DNA of 64,000 nucleotides from 34-65-8 sp046294735 (GTDB lineage Bacteria; Pseudomonadota; Alphaproteobacteria; Sphingomonadales; Sphingomonadaceae): contig JBKBKB010000001.1 in the NCBI GenBank assembly GCA_046294735.1, positions 310,001 to 374,000 of the forward strand, in the 5' to 3' direction. A program made the translations under genes and the position numbers. Positions 36,128-45,204 of this stretch are shown here, piece by piece (position 1 is the first letter of the stretch; each line of letters starts with the position of its first letter). Under the pieces are notes generated by a model that did not search any database, was not told where the DNA came from, and was given only the letters and a program-made list of their open reading frames with translations.

Positions 36128-37099
36128 ATGACAATGACTGCATTCTTGAAGGGAAGTGCCCTTTCCACCCTCGCAGCCATGCTTGCCCTTGCGGCTATGC
36201 CATCGGTTGCCCAAGCTCAGGACCGCGACCGCAGTGATCGCGGCGAACGGCCCCGGGCTGAACGGAGCGAGCGCGCTGCGCCCCGCGAAGTACGGACGTT
36301 CCGCCCGGAGGCAAGTGCCCCTGAGCGGCAGGAACGTGCCGCTGCACGCCCCGAACGGCCCGCGCAGCAGCAGGCTTTGCGCCAGCGCGAACAGCGCAGC
36401 GAACAGGCCGGGCGCGCAACCGAACGGCCGCGCTTCGCACTCGACCCTGCCCAGGCACAGCGTCAGGCGCCGCCGACAGCAGTCCGCAGCACCGGCGAAA
36501 CAGCCGCTTGGCGCGGCGATGACAGGCGCAATCAGACGAACGACAATCGCCGGAACTGGAGCGGAGATCGCCGCACTGACGGCCGCTCTGCCCAGCGCGG
36601 CGATGACCGGCGCGAGCGCGATTATCGCGATGATCAGCGGCGCAGCAACGATAGGCGTTTCGCGCTCGATCCAAACCGGACGACGGAGCGTGATCGCAAC
36701 CGGACCTATCGTGATGATCGGCGTGACAATCGCGACGCCTATCGTTCAGGGTATCGGGACGGGCGTCACTACGGCTATCAGGATGCCCGCCGCTGGGATC
36801 GCCGCTGGCGCGATAACCGGCGGTATGACTGGAATGGCTATCGCACGTACAACCGCAACGTATTCCGGCTCGGTCGCTACTACTCGCCATACCGCGATTA
36901 CAGCTATCGCCGCCTGAGCGTCGGTTTCTATCTCGACAACCTGTTCTTCAGCAACCGCTACTGGATCAATGATCCCTGGCAGTATCGTCTGCCCGCCGTT
37001 TATGGGCCCTATCGCTGGGTGCGGTACTACGACGATGTCCTGCTGGTGAACACATATACCGGCGAAGTCGTCGACGTGATCCACGACTTCTTCTGGTAG
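36128..37099 (+). CDS. RcnB-family exported protein with long Arg/Asp-rich region
   Basis: 323 residues. A Sec signal peptide ends at AQAQ (about 31). Residues 32-240 are a low-complexity, strongly charged region dominated by Arg, Asp, Glu, Gln and Asn (RDDRRDNRDAYRS-type repeats), probably disordered. The C-terminal 60 residues form the RcnB domain: YGPYRWVRYYDDVLLVNTYTGEVVD. RcnB of E. coli is a small periplasmic protein affecting nickel/cobalt efflux; no rcnA is here, so metal homeostasis is only a family-based guess. A strong terminator follows. Confidence 0.85.
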   Translation: MTMTAFLKGSALSTLAAMLALAAMPSVAQAQDRDRSDRGERPRAERSERAAPREVRTFRPEASAPERQERAAARPERPAQQQALRQREQRSEQAGRATERPRFALDPAQAQRQAPPTAVRSTGETAAWRGDDRRNQTNDNRRNWSGDRRTDGRSAQRGDDRRERDYRDDQRRSNDRRFALDPNRTTERDRNRTYRDDRRDNRDAYRSGYRDGRHYGYQDARRWDRRWRDNRRYDWNGYRTYNRNVFRLGRYYSPYRDYSYRRLSVGFYLDNLFFSNRYWINDPWQYRLPAVYGPYRWVRYYDDVLLVNTYTGEVVDVIHDFFW

Positions 37100-37115
37100 A
37101 AACGGCAGAAAAGCA

Positions 37116-37148
37116 GGCGGCTGGACTTGATGGTCCAGCCGCCTTTTT
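37116..37148 (+). terminator. Rho-independent terminator after the RcnB-like gene
   Basis: Perfect 11-bp stem GGCGGCTGGAC / GTCCAGCCGCC with a 6-base loop, followed directly by TTTTT. It lies 17 bp after the stop codon. Confidence 0.93.
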
Positions 37149-37202
37149 CTGTTTCAAGCTGAATTTTACTGCTGCGTGCCCGCCGTCAGGAGGGCGCAGA
37201 CG

Positions 37203-38624
37203 CTAACCTCCGTGGCGGAAGCCTACATCGAGGAATCCGGGCTTCGGCCCGTTCCATTCACCCGCGGGAACCGGCGCCTCGTCTTCGTTCCGGAATCGGC
37301 GCGGACGCTCTTCCCGGTCCTCGCGGGGCGCCTTGCGTTCTTCGCGCGGTTTGCGCGCCTCGCGCGGAGGACGCTCTCCACGTGGCGTGCGCTCGGGGCG
37401 AGCCACACTGGCTTCCTCGTCGCGCTCGCGACGGGCGCGGCGCGGCTTTTCGTCTTGCGGAGCCTCGTCCGGCGCTTCCGCCACGGGCGGCGCCAGCTCG
37501 ACGCGGACGTCCTTCTTGCCGAAAACCGGGATCTGCGCCCCGGTCAGCTTCTCGACGTTGGCGATTGCCTCGGCATCTTCCTCGGAAACGAAGGTGAAGG
37601 CCCGGCCCTTGGCCCCGGCCCGGCCCGTGCGCCCGATCCGGTGGACATAGTCATCGGGGTGCCACGGCGTGTCAAAGTTGAAAACGTGGCTGACACCCTT
37701 GATGTCGAGCCCTCGCGCCGCAACATCCGAAGCCACGAGAATTGTCACATCCCCCGCCTTGAACCGCGCAAGTTCCTTCAGGCGACTGGACTGATCCATG
37801 TCGCCATGAATTTCGCTGCTGGCAAAACCATTACTCTGCAGGCTCTTGTTGATTTCCCGCACAGTGGTTTTACGGTTGGCGAAGATGATCGCGGTCTCGA
37901 CCAGATCGTTGCGCAGCAGCCAGCGCAGCGTATCACGCTTGTCGCGTGCCTTCACCGGTACCTTGAACGCCGTGATGTCGGCATTGGTGCTGGCGGCCCG
38001 GCTGACCTCGATCCGCTTGGGATTGCTGAGGAACTTCTTTGCCAGCTTTTCGATCGGCGGCGGCATCGTGGCCGAGAACAGCATGGTCTGCCGCGTTTCC
38101 GGCAGCTTGGAACAGATGAATTCGATATCGGGGATAAAGCCCATGTCGAGCATCCGGTCCGCCTCGTCGATCACCAGCAGCTCGCAGCCGTTCAGCAAGA
38201 TCTTGCCGCGTTCGAACAGGTCCATCAGCCGGCCTGGCGTAGCAATCAGCACGTCGACCCCGTCCGACAGGGCCTTGAGCTGGTCGCCCATCTGCACCCC
38301 GCCGATCAGCAGCGCCATCTTGAGGTCGTGGTTCTGGCCGTACTTCTCGAAGTTCTCGGCCACCTGCGCCGCCAGTTCGCGGGTCGGCTCCAGGATCAGG
38401 CTGCGCGGCATCAGCGCACGGCGACGGCCGTTGGCAAGAATGTCGATCATCGGCAGCACAAAGCTTGCGGTCTTGCCCGTGCCCGTCTGGGCGATGCCGA
38501 TGATGTCCTTCATCATCAACACGGGAGGGATCGCTTCGGCCTGGATTGCGGTCGGCACGGTATAGCCGGCATCGGAAACTGCCTTGAGCAGTTCGTCGGA
38601 AAGGCCGAGGTCGGCAAAGGTCAT
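37203..38624 (-). CDS. DEAD-box ATP-dependent RNA helicase (RhlE-like)
   Basis: 473 residues from the ATG at 38624 (MTFADLGLSDELLKAV fits the family Q-motif region). Motif I AQTGTGKT at 45-52, motif II VIDEADRM, motif III FSATMP, and motif VI HRIGRTGRAG are all intact. The C-terminal 90 residues are a basic, Arg/Glu/Pro-rich tail (ERTPRGERPPREARKPREE) typical of RhlE/RhlB-type RNA-binding tails. Likely role in ribosome assembly or RNA decay, especially in the cold. Confidence 0.93.
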   Translation of the reverse strand: MTFADLGLSDELLKAVSDAGYTVPTAIQAEAIPPVLMMKDIIGIAQTGTGKTASFVLPMIDILANGRRRALMPRSLILEPTRELAAQVAENFEKYGQNHDLKMALLIGGVQMGDQLKALSDGVDVLIATPGRLMDLFERGKILLNGCELLVIDEADRMLDMGFIPDIEFICSKLPETRQTMLFSATMPPPIEKLAKKFLSNPKRIEVSRAASTNADITAFKVPVKARDKRDTLRWLLRNDLVETAIIFANRKTTVREINKSLQSNGFASSEIHGDMDQSSRLKELARFKAGDVTILVASDVAARGLDIKGVSHVFNFDTPWHPDDYVHRIGRTGRAGAKGRAFTFVSEEDAEAIANVEKLTGAQIPVFGKKDVRVELAPPVAEAPDEAPQDEKPRRARRERDEEASVARPERTPRGERPPREARKPREERKAPREDREERPRRFRNEDEAPVPAGEWNGPKPGFLDVGFRHGG

Positions 38625-38762
38625 ATCTGGCAAGAGCTTCCGTTCGGAATGGTGTAATGGCAGCAAGGGCACGATTTTGCCCCATGCTTCGCACATGCAC
38701 AATGGGCGAGCCCATGCGCGCACACGGTGCGAATGTCAAGGATTCCCACCTTGGCAGCGCAG

Positions 38763-39320
38763 TCAGTCAGCCGCAACCAGCCGGTTGATTTCGGTAAATT
38801 CGCAATTCGACCCGGTGCGTGACCGCAGCACGTCCCGCTCCACGCACAGCATGCCATCAGCCCTCGGTTCGATATAGAACCCGGAATAGAACTCCTGCGC
38901 GCGGCAGGTCTTGGTCAGTCTCAGGCTCATTACCGCCCGGTCGCGCATGTGAAGCAGCAAACGGTTGTCACTGGCCGACTGCACGGCCCGAATCGAACGC
39001 AGCGGCACACATTTGCCGGCATCGCGTTCTTCGACCTGGCGCAGGTTGATGGGCGGTGCTTCCGGCATCAGGCTCTGGCGTGGTGAGGTCGTCAGCGGGG
39101 AAATGCGGATTGTAACCCTCTGCTCAATCCGCACCTGCCGCTGGACCGGTGTCGAAACGAACGATTCGATGATCCACCATCCGATGGCCGGATCGGCCAC
39201 CTTCAGGGGCTCGCCGGGTGCCGCGCTCTCTGGCCACAGTGCCGCAGCATCGCCTTCCGGGGCGACCGGGGCCGGTAGCAACAGCGCCAGCGGCGCGACA
39301 TAGGCGAGGACATTGGGCAT
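38763..39320 (-). CDS. Hypothetical exported protein, 185 aa
   Basis: Not recognised. A hydrophobic N-terminus (MPNVLAYVAPLALLLPAPVAP) looks like a signal peptide. The mature part has four cysteines (AGKCVPL, KTCRAQEF, MLCVERD, NCEF), which could form disulfides in the periplasm. It is divergent from the D-2-hydroxyacid dehydrogenase gene and lies 138 bp upstream of the helicase gene on the same strand. Confidence 0.65.
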   Translation of the reverse strand: MPNVLAYVAPLALLLPAPVAPEGDAAALWPESAAPGEPLKVADPAIGWWIIESFVSTPVQRQVRIEQRVTIRISPLTTSPRQSLMPEAPPINLRQVEERDAGKCVPLRSIRAVQSASDNRLLLHMRDRAVMSLRLTKTCRAQEFYSGFYIEPRADGMLCVERDVLRSRTGSNCEFTEINRLVAAD

Positions 39321-39477
39321 TGGCCCGGACCAAGGCTCCCTGACATGGCAGTGGGCCGCAACACGCTTGCAGCGGCATCAACGCCTAACAGTGTGGCTTG
39401 AACGGACGCTTAATCTGCCCACCTGCCAATGCAAGTGCTGGTGCACGGTTGCGCCGCTGTGCCATAGAAGCGAGATC

Positions 39478-40926
39478 ATGTCCCGAACCGACACCTTCAT
39501 TGACCAAGCCGCCACGCTGCTCGGCCCGCGGGGCTGGACTGGCGATGCCGACCTTGTGGCACCATGGCTGACCGACTGGCGCGGCCGATACACTGGCCGC
39601 GCCATCGGGCTGGCCTCGCCTGCATCCACAGCCGAGGTCGCTGCGCTGGTGAAGCTGTGCGAACAGCACGGAGTGCCGATCGTTCCCCAAGGTGGCAACA
39701 GCGGCATGTCGGGCGGTGCCACCCCGGATGGCAGCGGTACAGCCGTAATCCTGTCGCTGCGGCGAATGGATACCATTCGTTCGATCGACCCGGAAACCGG
39801 CCAGGCGGTGTGCGAGGCCGGGGTCATCCTGCAGAACCTACACGAGGCCGCAACTGCCAGCCGGATGCGGTTTCCCCTGACCCTTGGCGGAAAGGGCTCG
39901 GCCACCATTGGCGGACTGGTTTCGACCAATGCAGGCGGCACCCAGGTGCTGCGCCACGGCACCATGCGGGCGCAAGTCCTGGGGCTGGAAGCGGTGCTGG
40001 CAGACGGCTCCGTGTTCGATGCGCTGACCCCGCTCAAGAAGGACAATCGCGGGTTTGATCTGAAGCAACTCCTGATTGGCTCGGAAGGTACGCTTGGCAT
40101 CGTCACGGCCGCTACGCTTCGCTTGCTGCCGGAAACGACCGCGCGCGTGGTCGCTTGGGCCGGGCTTGGCTCGATCGGCGATGCGCGGGCTCTGCTCGTG
40201 CTGGCCCAGCAGGTAGCAGGCGAGGTGCTGGAAGGATTTGAGGTCATGCCGGCGCACTGCCTCGAATCGGTGCTCGCCCATCTGCCCCATGCGCGGGCGC
40301 CGCTGGCGGGCGATCACGCTTGGCACGCCCTGATCGAGTTTGCCGCTTCCACCAGCGACGAGGCCGCGCTGCGTGAGACGGTGGAGCAGGTGATGGCGGC
40401 AGGCCTTGAGGCAGGGCTGGTCGAGAATGCAACCTTGTCGGCCAGCGAGACGCAGGCGGAACAGTTCTGGCTGCTGCGGGATTCGGTCGCTCCGGCCGAA
40501 CGCGCCATTGGTCCGGCGATGCAGCACGATATTTCCGTGCCGGTCGACCGGATGGCGCAGTTTGTTGAGTCCGCGGTACCTGCAGTGGAAAGCAGCTTTC
40601 CCGGGTGCCGGGCGGTCGGGTTCGGCCACCTCGGCGATGGCAACATCCACTTCCACGTGCTTGCGCCGCCAGGCGCGGCGCGGGGCGAATGGGAAGAGTC
40701 GGAAGGCAAGAAGATCAGCCGCTTGGTCCACGATCTTGTTACCCGGTGGCAAGGATCGATCAGTGCCGAGCATGGGATCGGCCAGATGAAACGGGACGAG
40801 CTCGGGCGGCTGGGGGATCCGGTCAGCATTGCCATGATGCGCAGTATCAAGTCAGCGCTTGATCCGCATGGGTTGCTGAATCCCGGCAAACTGGTGCCGC
40901 TTGCGCCGGAGGCAACAAGCCCGTAA
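39478..40926 (+). CDS. FAD-binding D-2-hydroxyacid (D-2-hydroxyglutarate / D-lactate) dehydrogenase
   Basis: VAO/GlcD-family flavoprotein of 482 residues from the ATG at 39478. The FAD-binding PCMH domain contains VPQGGNSGMSGGA and GSEGTLGIVTAATLRLLP. The C-terminal substrate domain has the metal-binding GHLGDGNIHFHV and the family-ending EHGIGQMKRDEL. The pattern fits D-2-hydroxyglutarate dehydrogenases as well as D-lactate dehydrogenases. Serine biosynthesis genes that often accompany the former are not here, so the substrate stays open. Confidence 0.88.
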   Translation: MSRTDTFIDQAATLLGPRGWTGDADLVAPWLTDWRGRYTGRAIGLASPASTAEVAALVKLCEQHGVPIVPQGGNSGMSGGATPDGSGTAVILSLRRMDTIRSIDPETGQAVCEAGVILQNLHEAATASRMRFPLTLGGKGSATIGGLVSTNAGGTQVLRHGTMRAQVLGLEAVLADGSVFDALTPLKKDNRGFDLKQLLIGSEGTLGIVTAATLRLLPETTARVVAWAGLGSIGDARALLVLAQQVAGEVLEGFEVMPAHCLESVLAHLPHARAPLAGDHAWHALIEFAASTSDEAALRETVEQVMAAGLEAGLVENATLSASETQAEQFWLLRDSVAPAERAIGPAMQHDISVPVDRMAQFVESAVPAVESSFPGCRAVGFGHLGDGNIHFHVLAPPGAARGEWEESEGKKISRLVHDLVTRWQGSISAEHGIGQMKRDELGRLGDPVSIAMMRSIKSALDPHGLLNPGKLVPLAPEATSP

Positions 40927-40991
40927 AGCGCGCGCTTCGCGCGGGTGGCGTGCTGCCCGAACCGACATTCCTGACCGACCCGGAGAGACCC

Positions 40992-41786
40992 ATGGCAAGC
41001 GCGCCACAACCCAATCTGCCCCTGTTTTATAACGACCTGATGCCGCTCAACAGCCGCGACCACGCCAAGTATCGCAGCACATCACTGGATCAGGCCAAGT
41101 GGCTGACAGGGGTCCATGCCATACCGCTGACCGTGGATGAGTTCGTCCAGTCCCAGCGCGACTTTCCAATCGTCTTTTCTTCGGGCGACAATCCGCTGCC
41201 GCTCGCGCTGATGGGCCTGAACGAGGGGGTCAACACCTTCGTCGACGAAGACGGACGGATTACCGACCCGATCTACATTCCCGCCTATATCCGGCGCTAT
41301 CCGTTCCTGCTCGCCAAGCTTCGGCCCGAGGCCGAAGAGCTTTCGCTGTGCTTCGATCCCACGTCCGGGATTCTGGGCGAAGACGTTGATGGTGAAGCAC
41401 TGTTCACCGAAGACGCCGAGCCGACCGACGTGACCAAGCGCGTTCTCGAGTTCTGCCAGCACTTCGAAGAAGCTGGCCAGCGGACCAAGGTGTTCATCGA
41501 CGAACTGAAGAAGCACGACCTGCTGATGGAAGGCGAAATGGCCATCACCCTCAGCTCGGATGGCGCCAACCCCTATGTCTATCGGGGCTTCCAGATGATT
41601 AACGAGCCCAAGCTGCGCGAAGTGCGCGGTGACGTGCTGCGCGGATGGAACCAGAACGGCATGCTCGCGCTGATCTATGCTCACCTCATGTCGCTCGACC
41701 TGATGCGAATGATCTTCTCGCGCCAGCAGCAGCAGGGCAAAGGGCCGCAGTTACCAAACGCCGCGGCCCCCGCCACCGCACAGTAA
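40992..41786 (+). CDS. SapC-family protein
   Basis: 264 residues from the ATG at 40992 (GGAGAG close upstream). It matches the SapC family by PLNSRDHAKYR near the start, PIVFSSGDNPLPLALMGLNEG, YIPAYIRRYPF, and a C-terminal segment LREVRGDVLRGW followed by a short hydrophobic stretch. The family was named from Campylobacter S-layer secretion, but its role in sphingomonads is unknown. A structured 3' region ending in a strong terminator follows. Confidence 0.85.
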   Translation: MASAPQPNLPLFYNDLMPLNSRDHAKYRSTSLDQAKWLTGVHAIPLTVDEFVQSQRDFPIVFSSGDNPLPLALMGLNEGVNTFVDEDGRITDPIYIPAYIRRYPFLLAKLRPEAEELSLCFDPTSGILGEDVDGEALFTEDAEPTDVTKRVLEFCQHFEEAGQRTKVFIDELKKHDLLMEGEMAITLSSDGANPYVYRGFQMINEPKLREVRGDVLRGWNQNGMLALIYAHLMSLDLMRMIFSRQQQQGKGPQLPNAAAPATAQ

Positions 41787-41789
41787 TTG

Positions 41790-41948
41790 CGTGGCTTCAC
41801 GGCGTGCTTGAAAGCCTGTCGTGAAGCACCTAGATTGCTGGGGTCCGGTGCGCGTCTCCCCTCATGGCGTAGCCGGATTGGCGCACTTCGGTGCGCCACC
41901 TCCCTGAACCTTGGCCACCTCGTGCAGACCTGCACGAGGTGGTTTTTT
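41790..41948 (+). ncRNA. Possible structured small RNA or long 3' UTR after sapC-like gene
   Basis: Three stem-loops in about 155 bases: GCTTCACG (41794-41801) with CGTGAAGC (41820-41827); GGCGCAC-TTCG-GTGCGCC at about 41879-41896; and the terminator hairpin. CU-rich, anti-Shine-Dalgarno-like stretches (TCTCCCCTC and CCACCTCCCTG) sit in the predicted single-stranded parts, a layout common in trans-acting small RNAs. No promoter was identified, so it may only be the sapC 3' UTR. Confidence 0.35.
41915..41948 (+). terminator. Rho-independent terminator
   Basis: Perfect 13-bp stem CCACCTCGTGCAG / CTGCACGAGGTGG with a 2-base gap, followed by six T. It ends transcription from the sapC side; the T-run touches the stop codon of the convergent amidohydrolase gene. 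Confidence 0.92.
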
Positions 41949-42907
41949 CATTCAGCTGCCAGCGGCAGACCGCGCTCACCGCCCAGCGCCGCGACACCAG
42001 CCGCCAGTTCGCGCACAAGGCCCGCCAGCAGACGCGCGACCGATCCCAATCGCGCGGAGGGTTCTGTCAACCGGACATCGAGATAGGTTGACCGGCACAC
42101 TTCAAGCTGCAGGCAGTGAATGCCGCGGGCTGGCTGGGCATGCCGGTCCAGCACATAGCCCCCGGCATAAGGCCGGTTCAACGCGCAGGCACGACCATTG
42201 CCCGCCAGAAACTGGCTCGCCGCGCTGGTCAGCGAAGCCTGGCAGCTTGCCCCGAACCGGTCCCCGATGACAAATTCCGGCGCTGGCTCATCGGGGAACC
42301 TTGCCTTGATCGGCGGCATCGAATGAAGATCGATCAGCAGCGCGGCACCCCACCGGTCGCGCAGCGACTCCAGCATCAGGCCAAGCGCCTGATGATAAGG
42401 GCGATGCACGGTCTCGATACGTTGCTCCAGTTCTCGGTACGGGAGCCGCGCCTTCCAGATTTCGCCCATTCCGGACAAACGGCGTGGCACCAGCCCCAGC
42501 CCGCTGCGCGAGCGCTTGCTGGCCGATGTCGCCGTCGGCTTGTGTGCCGGACGATCGCTGATCATGTCCCAGTCAACATCATCGGGCGCGCGGTTCAGAT
42601 CGATGACCGCGCGGGGCGTATCGGCCAGCAACAGGCAGGCACCGGTCTGCTGCGCTATCTCCTGCGCCAGACGATCGACGAGCCGGTCCTCCAGCCGCAG
42701 GCATGACCCTGACGGGTCACGCATCTGCTCGACAATCCGGGCAGAATAGGCCCTCCCGGCGTGCGGAGTAGCGACCAGAACCGGGACCGGAAGGCCACGC
42801 GCACGGCACAGCCGGAAAGCCGGAACATCCGTATCCGGGGTCATGCCCCCGGGCGTCCATTCAAACCGTTGGAGCGAATCGCTGCCAGGCTGGTCGGGTG
42901 TGATCAT
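41948..42907 (-). CDS. N-formylglutamate amidohydrolase family protein
   Basis: 319 residues from ATG at 42907; a TTG at 42928 would add seven residues. Landmarks are VATPHAGRAYSA (Zn-ligand region), the ADTPRAVIDLNRAPDD segment, and LLIDLHSMPP with the conserved DLH. The family hydrolyses N-formyl-L-glutamate in histidine degradation, but many members are generalised amidohydrolases; no hut genes are nearby. It is convergent with sapC and divergent from cpdR. Confidence 0.88.
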   Translation of the reverse strand: MITPDQPGSDSLQRFEWTPGGMTPDTDVPAFRLCRARGLPVPVLVATPHAGRAYSARIVEQMRDPSGSCLRLEDRLVDRLAQEIAQQTGACLLLADTPRAVIDLNRAPDDVDWDMISDRPAHKPTATSASKRSRSGLGLVPRRLSGMGEIWKARLPYRELEQRIETVHRPYHQALGLMLESLRDRWGAALLIDLHSMPPIKARFPDEPAPEFVIGDRFGASCQASLTSAASQFLAGNGRACALNRPYAGGYVLDRHAQPARGIHCLQLEVCRSTYLDVRLTEPSARLGSVARLLAGLVRELAAGVAALGGERGLPLAAE

Positions 42908-43032
42908 ATGACCGGACGCTGACGCCAAATCGGAGATCTGTCAAAACTCTCTCGTCCCAGACTGTACCATTGCAGGTCGCGCCCTGCATTGCGAAAGAAT
43001 TGTTAAGCGCATTGCACTATGGAAACGTTCCT

Positions 43033-43413
43033 ATGAGCAGCACAGTCCCGCGAATCCTGCTGGCCGAAGATGACCAGGCCATGCGCAGCTATATCGAGCG
43101 CGCACTCCAGAATGCCGGGTACGAGGTCGTCGCGGTCGACCGCGGCACCGAAGCGCTGCCACTGCTCGAAACCCAGCACTTCGACCTGTTGCTGTCAGAC
43201 ATCGTCATGCCTGAAATGGACGGGATCGAACTGGCCCAACGCTGCGCGGAAATCAGCCCGCGCACCAAGGTCATGTTCATTACCGGCTTTGCCGCCGTGA
43301 CATTGAAGGCTAGCCGCGAACAGCCACAGGCAAAGGTCCTGTCCAAGCCGTTCCACTTGCGCGATCTGGTGCTGGAAGTGGAGCGGGTCTTCGCCGATCA
43401 GGCGGCAGCCTGA
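43033..43413 (+). CDS. cpdR: CpdR-like single-domain response regulator
   Basis: 126-residue receiver-only protein from ATG at 43033. Phosphoacceptor Asp56 lies in LLSDIVMPEMDGIELAQR, with the acidic pair EDD at 12-14, and the C-terminus AKVLSKPFHLRDLVLEVE is strikingly CpdR-like. In Caulobacter, unphosphorylated CpdR directs ClpXP to the pole to degrade CtrA and other cell-cycle proteins. The CckA/ChpT phosphorelay that feeds it is not in the window. Confidence 0.92.
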   Translation: MSSTVPRILLAEDDQAMRSYIERALQNAGYEVVAVDRGTEALPLLETQHFDLLLSDIVMPEMDGIELAQRCAEISPRTKVMFITGFAAVTLKASREQPQAKVLSKPFHLRDLVLEVERVFADQAAA

Positions 43414-43486
43414 AACAGGTCTTGCGCGCACCGGCGTGGCTCGCTAATGGGCGCCCCTGCCGCGCAAGTGGCTGGTCTGATGGACC

Positions 43487-43561
43487 GGGCGTATAGCTCA
43501 GTGGTAGAGCACTATGTTGACATCGTAGGGGTCGCAAGTTCAATCCTTGCTACGCCCACCA
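43487..43561 (+). tRNA. tRNA-Val (anticodon GAC)
   Basis: 75-nt cloverleaf with acceptor arms GGGCGTA / TACGCCC, D-arm AGCTC...GAGC, anticodon stem CTATG/CGTAG around TTGACAT with GAC at 43519-43521, T-arm AAGTTCAATCCTT, and encoded CCA. A bidirectional terminator follows. Confidence 0.97.
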
Positions 43562-43590
43562 TCGGCCCCCGCTAAAATGTCTGGCGTGAA

Positions 43591-43635
43591 AACGAACAAG
43601 GCCCGCAGATAACGGCGGGCCTTGTTCGTTTTTTT
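43591..43635. terminator. Bidirectional rho-independent terminator
   Basis: 16-bp stem (AACGAACAAGGCCCGC with its complement at 43615-43630, 8-base loop), followed by Ts on the plus strand and preceded by As, which give Ts on the complement. It serves both tRNA-Val and the convergent porin gene. Confidence 0.93.
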
Positions 43636-43670
43636 GCGCCGCGAGGGGACGATGCAGTTCCAGGCCCGGC

Positions 43671-45059
43671 TTAGAACGAATATTTGGTCGACAGCTGCAC
43701 TTTTTGCAGGTTGCCGGAGCGTCCATCTTCCAACGTGCGCTCTGCGTACATGTACTCGATTCCGATATCGAGCGGCTTGACCGGCGACCAGATCAGGTTA
43801 GCCAGCGCGTTCCAGCTTTCATCGGTGACGAGATTGCCAGTCAGCACCACCGGGTTGCTGGCTTTGAAATAGGACCCGGCCACGGTCGATCGCAGGTTGC
43901 CGCTCCAGAAATGGCGGTAGGCGGCAAACCCGGACCAGGTCGCAATCGGGTCGAGATCGCCGGTCAGGTCCAGCGCTGCATCGTTCACGATATTCACGCC
44001 GATATAGCGCCCCAGCCCTTCACCTGCGGTCGCCATCAGGCGCAGGTCGTCTTTCGGCCCGATGTTGATCTTGCCAGAAAGGCTCAGGCCATAACCAAGC
44101 GCGCTCTGCTTGCCCGTGCCGAAATCGTCATTGCTGATCCGCAGGTTGCGCAGGATACCGGCCGCCGTGAACGAGCCCCACTTGCCCGACAGGTTATAGC
44201 GCGCCACTACATCGGGCAGCGTGTCGTCACCGGCCACAACCCGCCCGCCGGTGCGCGAGGTCACGGTCGTTTCCGATTGCTCAACCGCCAGCTGCAAACC
44301 ACCCTTGGTGTAGCGGATCATTGGCTGGCGAACAAAGACCGTCCCGGGTGTGGTGCCGATGAAATCGAGGCTGTCAGGCAATGCGCCGACGTCCTGGAAG
44401 GTCGACCATGCCTGCCCGAACAGCCAGTTGTCGTAAGTGATGAACGCCTGTCGCATTCGGGGGACGTAGCTGTTCGACACCCGCTCGTCGCCGCCGTCCG
44501 TCACCATGAAGTCCAGTTCGATATGCGAAGTGAGCGTGTGCTCGGCCCCAACATCGGTCGCGGTCTTCAGGATAAAGCGCGATTGCCGAGCACTGAAATC
44601 CTGGTCCCAGCCCGACGATACCCCGCCGACCGGGATTGCACCCGGGATCAGGAAATCGCGGGTAAAGGCGCTGGTCGGAAACTGGCCGCCGCTGGTGCGC
44701 TGGGCGATGGCATCCATCTTCACATAGCCGGCATAGGCCACGGTGGTGTTGCCGACGCGGAAGCCCTTGTCTTCCTGCTTCTTGGGCGCATCAAGCTGGG
44801 CGGCCAATTCCTGTTGCCGCACCTGCATCGCGCGCGTTTCAGCGAGCGCCTGCTGGGTCATGGCGATGGTCTCGGCCTGCTGGGCATCGATGTTGCCTTG
44901 TTGTGCATCGAGCCGGGTAACCAGACCTTCGACGAGCAGTTCGAGCCGGGCGAGCCGGTCCTCGATGCTGCTGTCCTGCGCGGCAGCGGGTGCTGCGGTC
45001 AGACAGGTGGCTGCCAACAGGGTTGCCCGCGCCATGCTGCGCGAAACGCGAAGTACCAT
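43671..45059 (-). CDS. DcaP-like outer-membrane porin
   Basis: 462-residue porin. The signal peptide ends AAAQ, then a coiled-coil segment (about residues 30-75, EDRLARLELLVEGLVTRLDAQQ) and a beta-barrel with many alternating aromatic residues ending in Phe (KYSF). The N-terminal coiled coil plus barrel is the DcaP architecture; such trimeric channels take up dicarboxylates and other small anions. GGGGAGA precedes the ATG. It is divergent from acs with 145 bp between them, consistent with a role in supplying carboxylates to acetyl-CoA synthetase. Confidence 0.85.
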   Translation of the reverse strand: MVLRVSRSMARATLLAATCLTAAPAAAQDSSIEDRLARLELLVEGLVTRLDAQQGNIDAQQAETIAMTQQALAETRAMQVRQQELAAQLDAPKKQEDKGFRVGNTTVAYAGYVKMDAIAQRTSGGQFPTSAFTRDFLIPGAIPVGGVSSGWDQDFSARQSRFILKTATDVGAEHTLTSHIELDFMVTDGGDERVSNSYVPRMRQAFITYDNWLFGQAWSTFQDVGALPDSLDFIGTTPGTVFVRQPMIRYTKGGLQLAVEQSETTVTSRTGGRVVAGDDTLPDVVARYNLSGKWGSFTAAGILRNLRISNDDFGTGKQSALGYGLSLSGKINIGPKDDLRLMATAGEGLGRYIGVNIVNDAALDLTGDLDPIATWSGFAAYRHFWSGNLRSTVAGSYFKASNPVVLTGNLVTDESWNALANLIWSPVKPLDIGIEYMYAERTLEDGRSGNLQKVQLSTKYSF

Positions 45060-45204
45060 CCAATTTCTCCCCTCGTACGTTCTTGGGGGGAATGTGCCTG
45101 CAACCGCGCCCTGCGCCCATCTAGCCGATGGTCTTACGACGTTTGTCTGAAGGCGTTATGGTGGCAAAAGGCGCTATGACAGGCGCGAAAGGGAGACTTG
45201 CCAG

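Noticed and set aside
42990..43030. CtrA-box search upstream of cpdR
   Set aside because: Only a single TTAA half-site is visible, not the TTAA-N7-TTAA pair.
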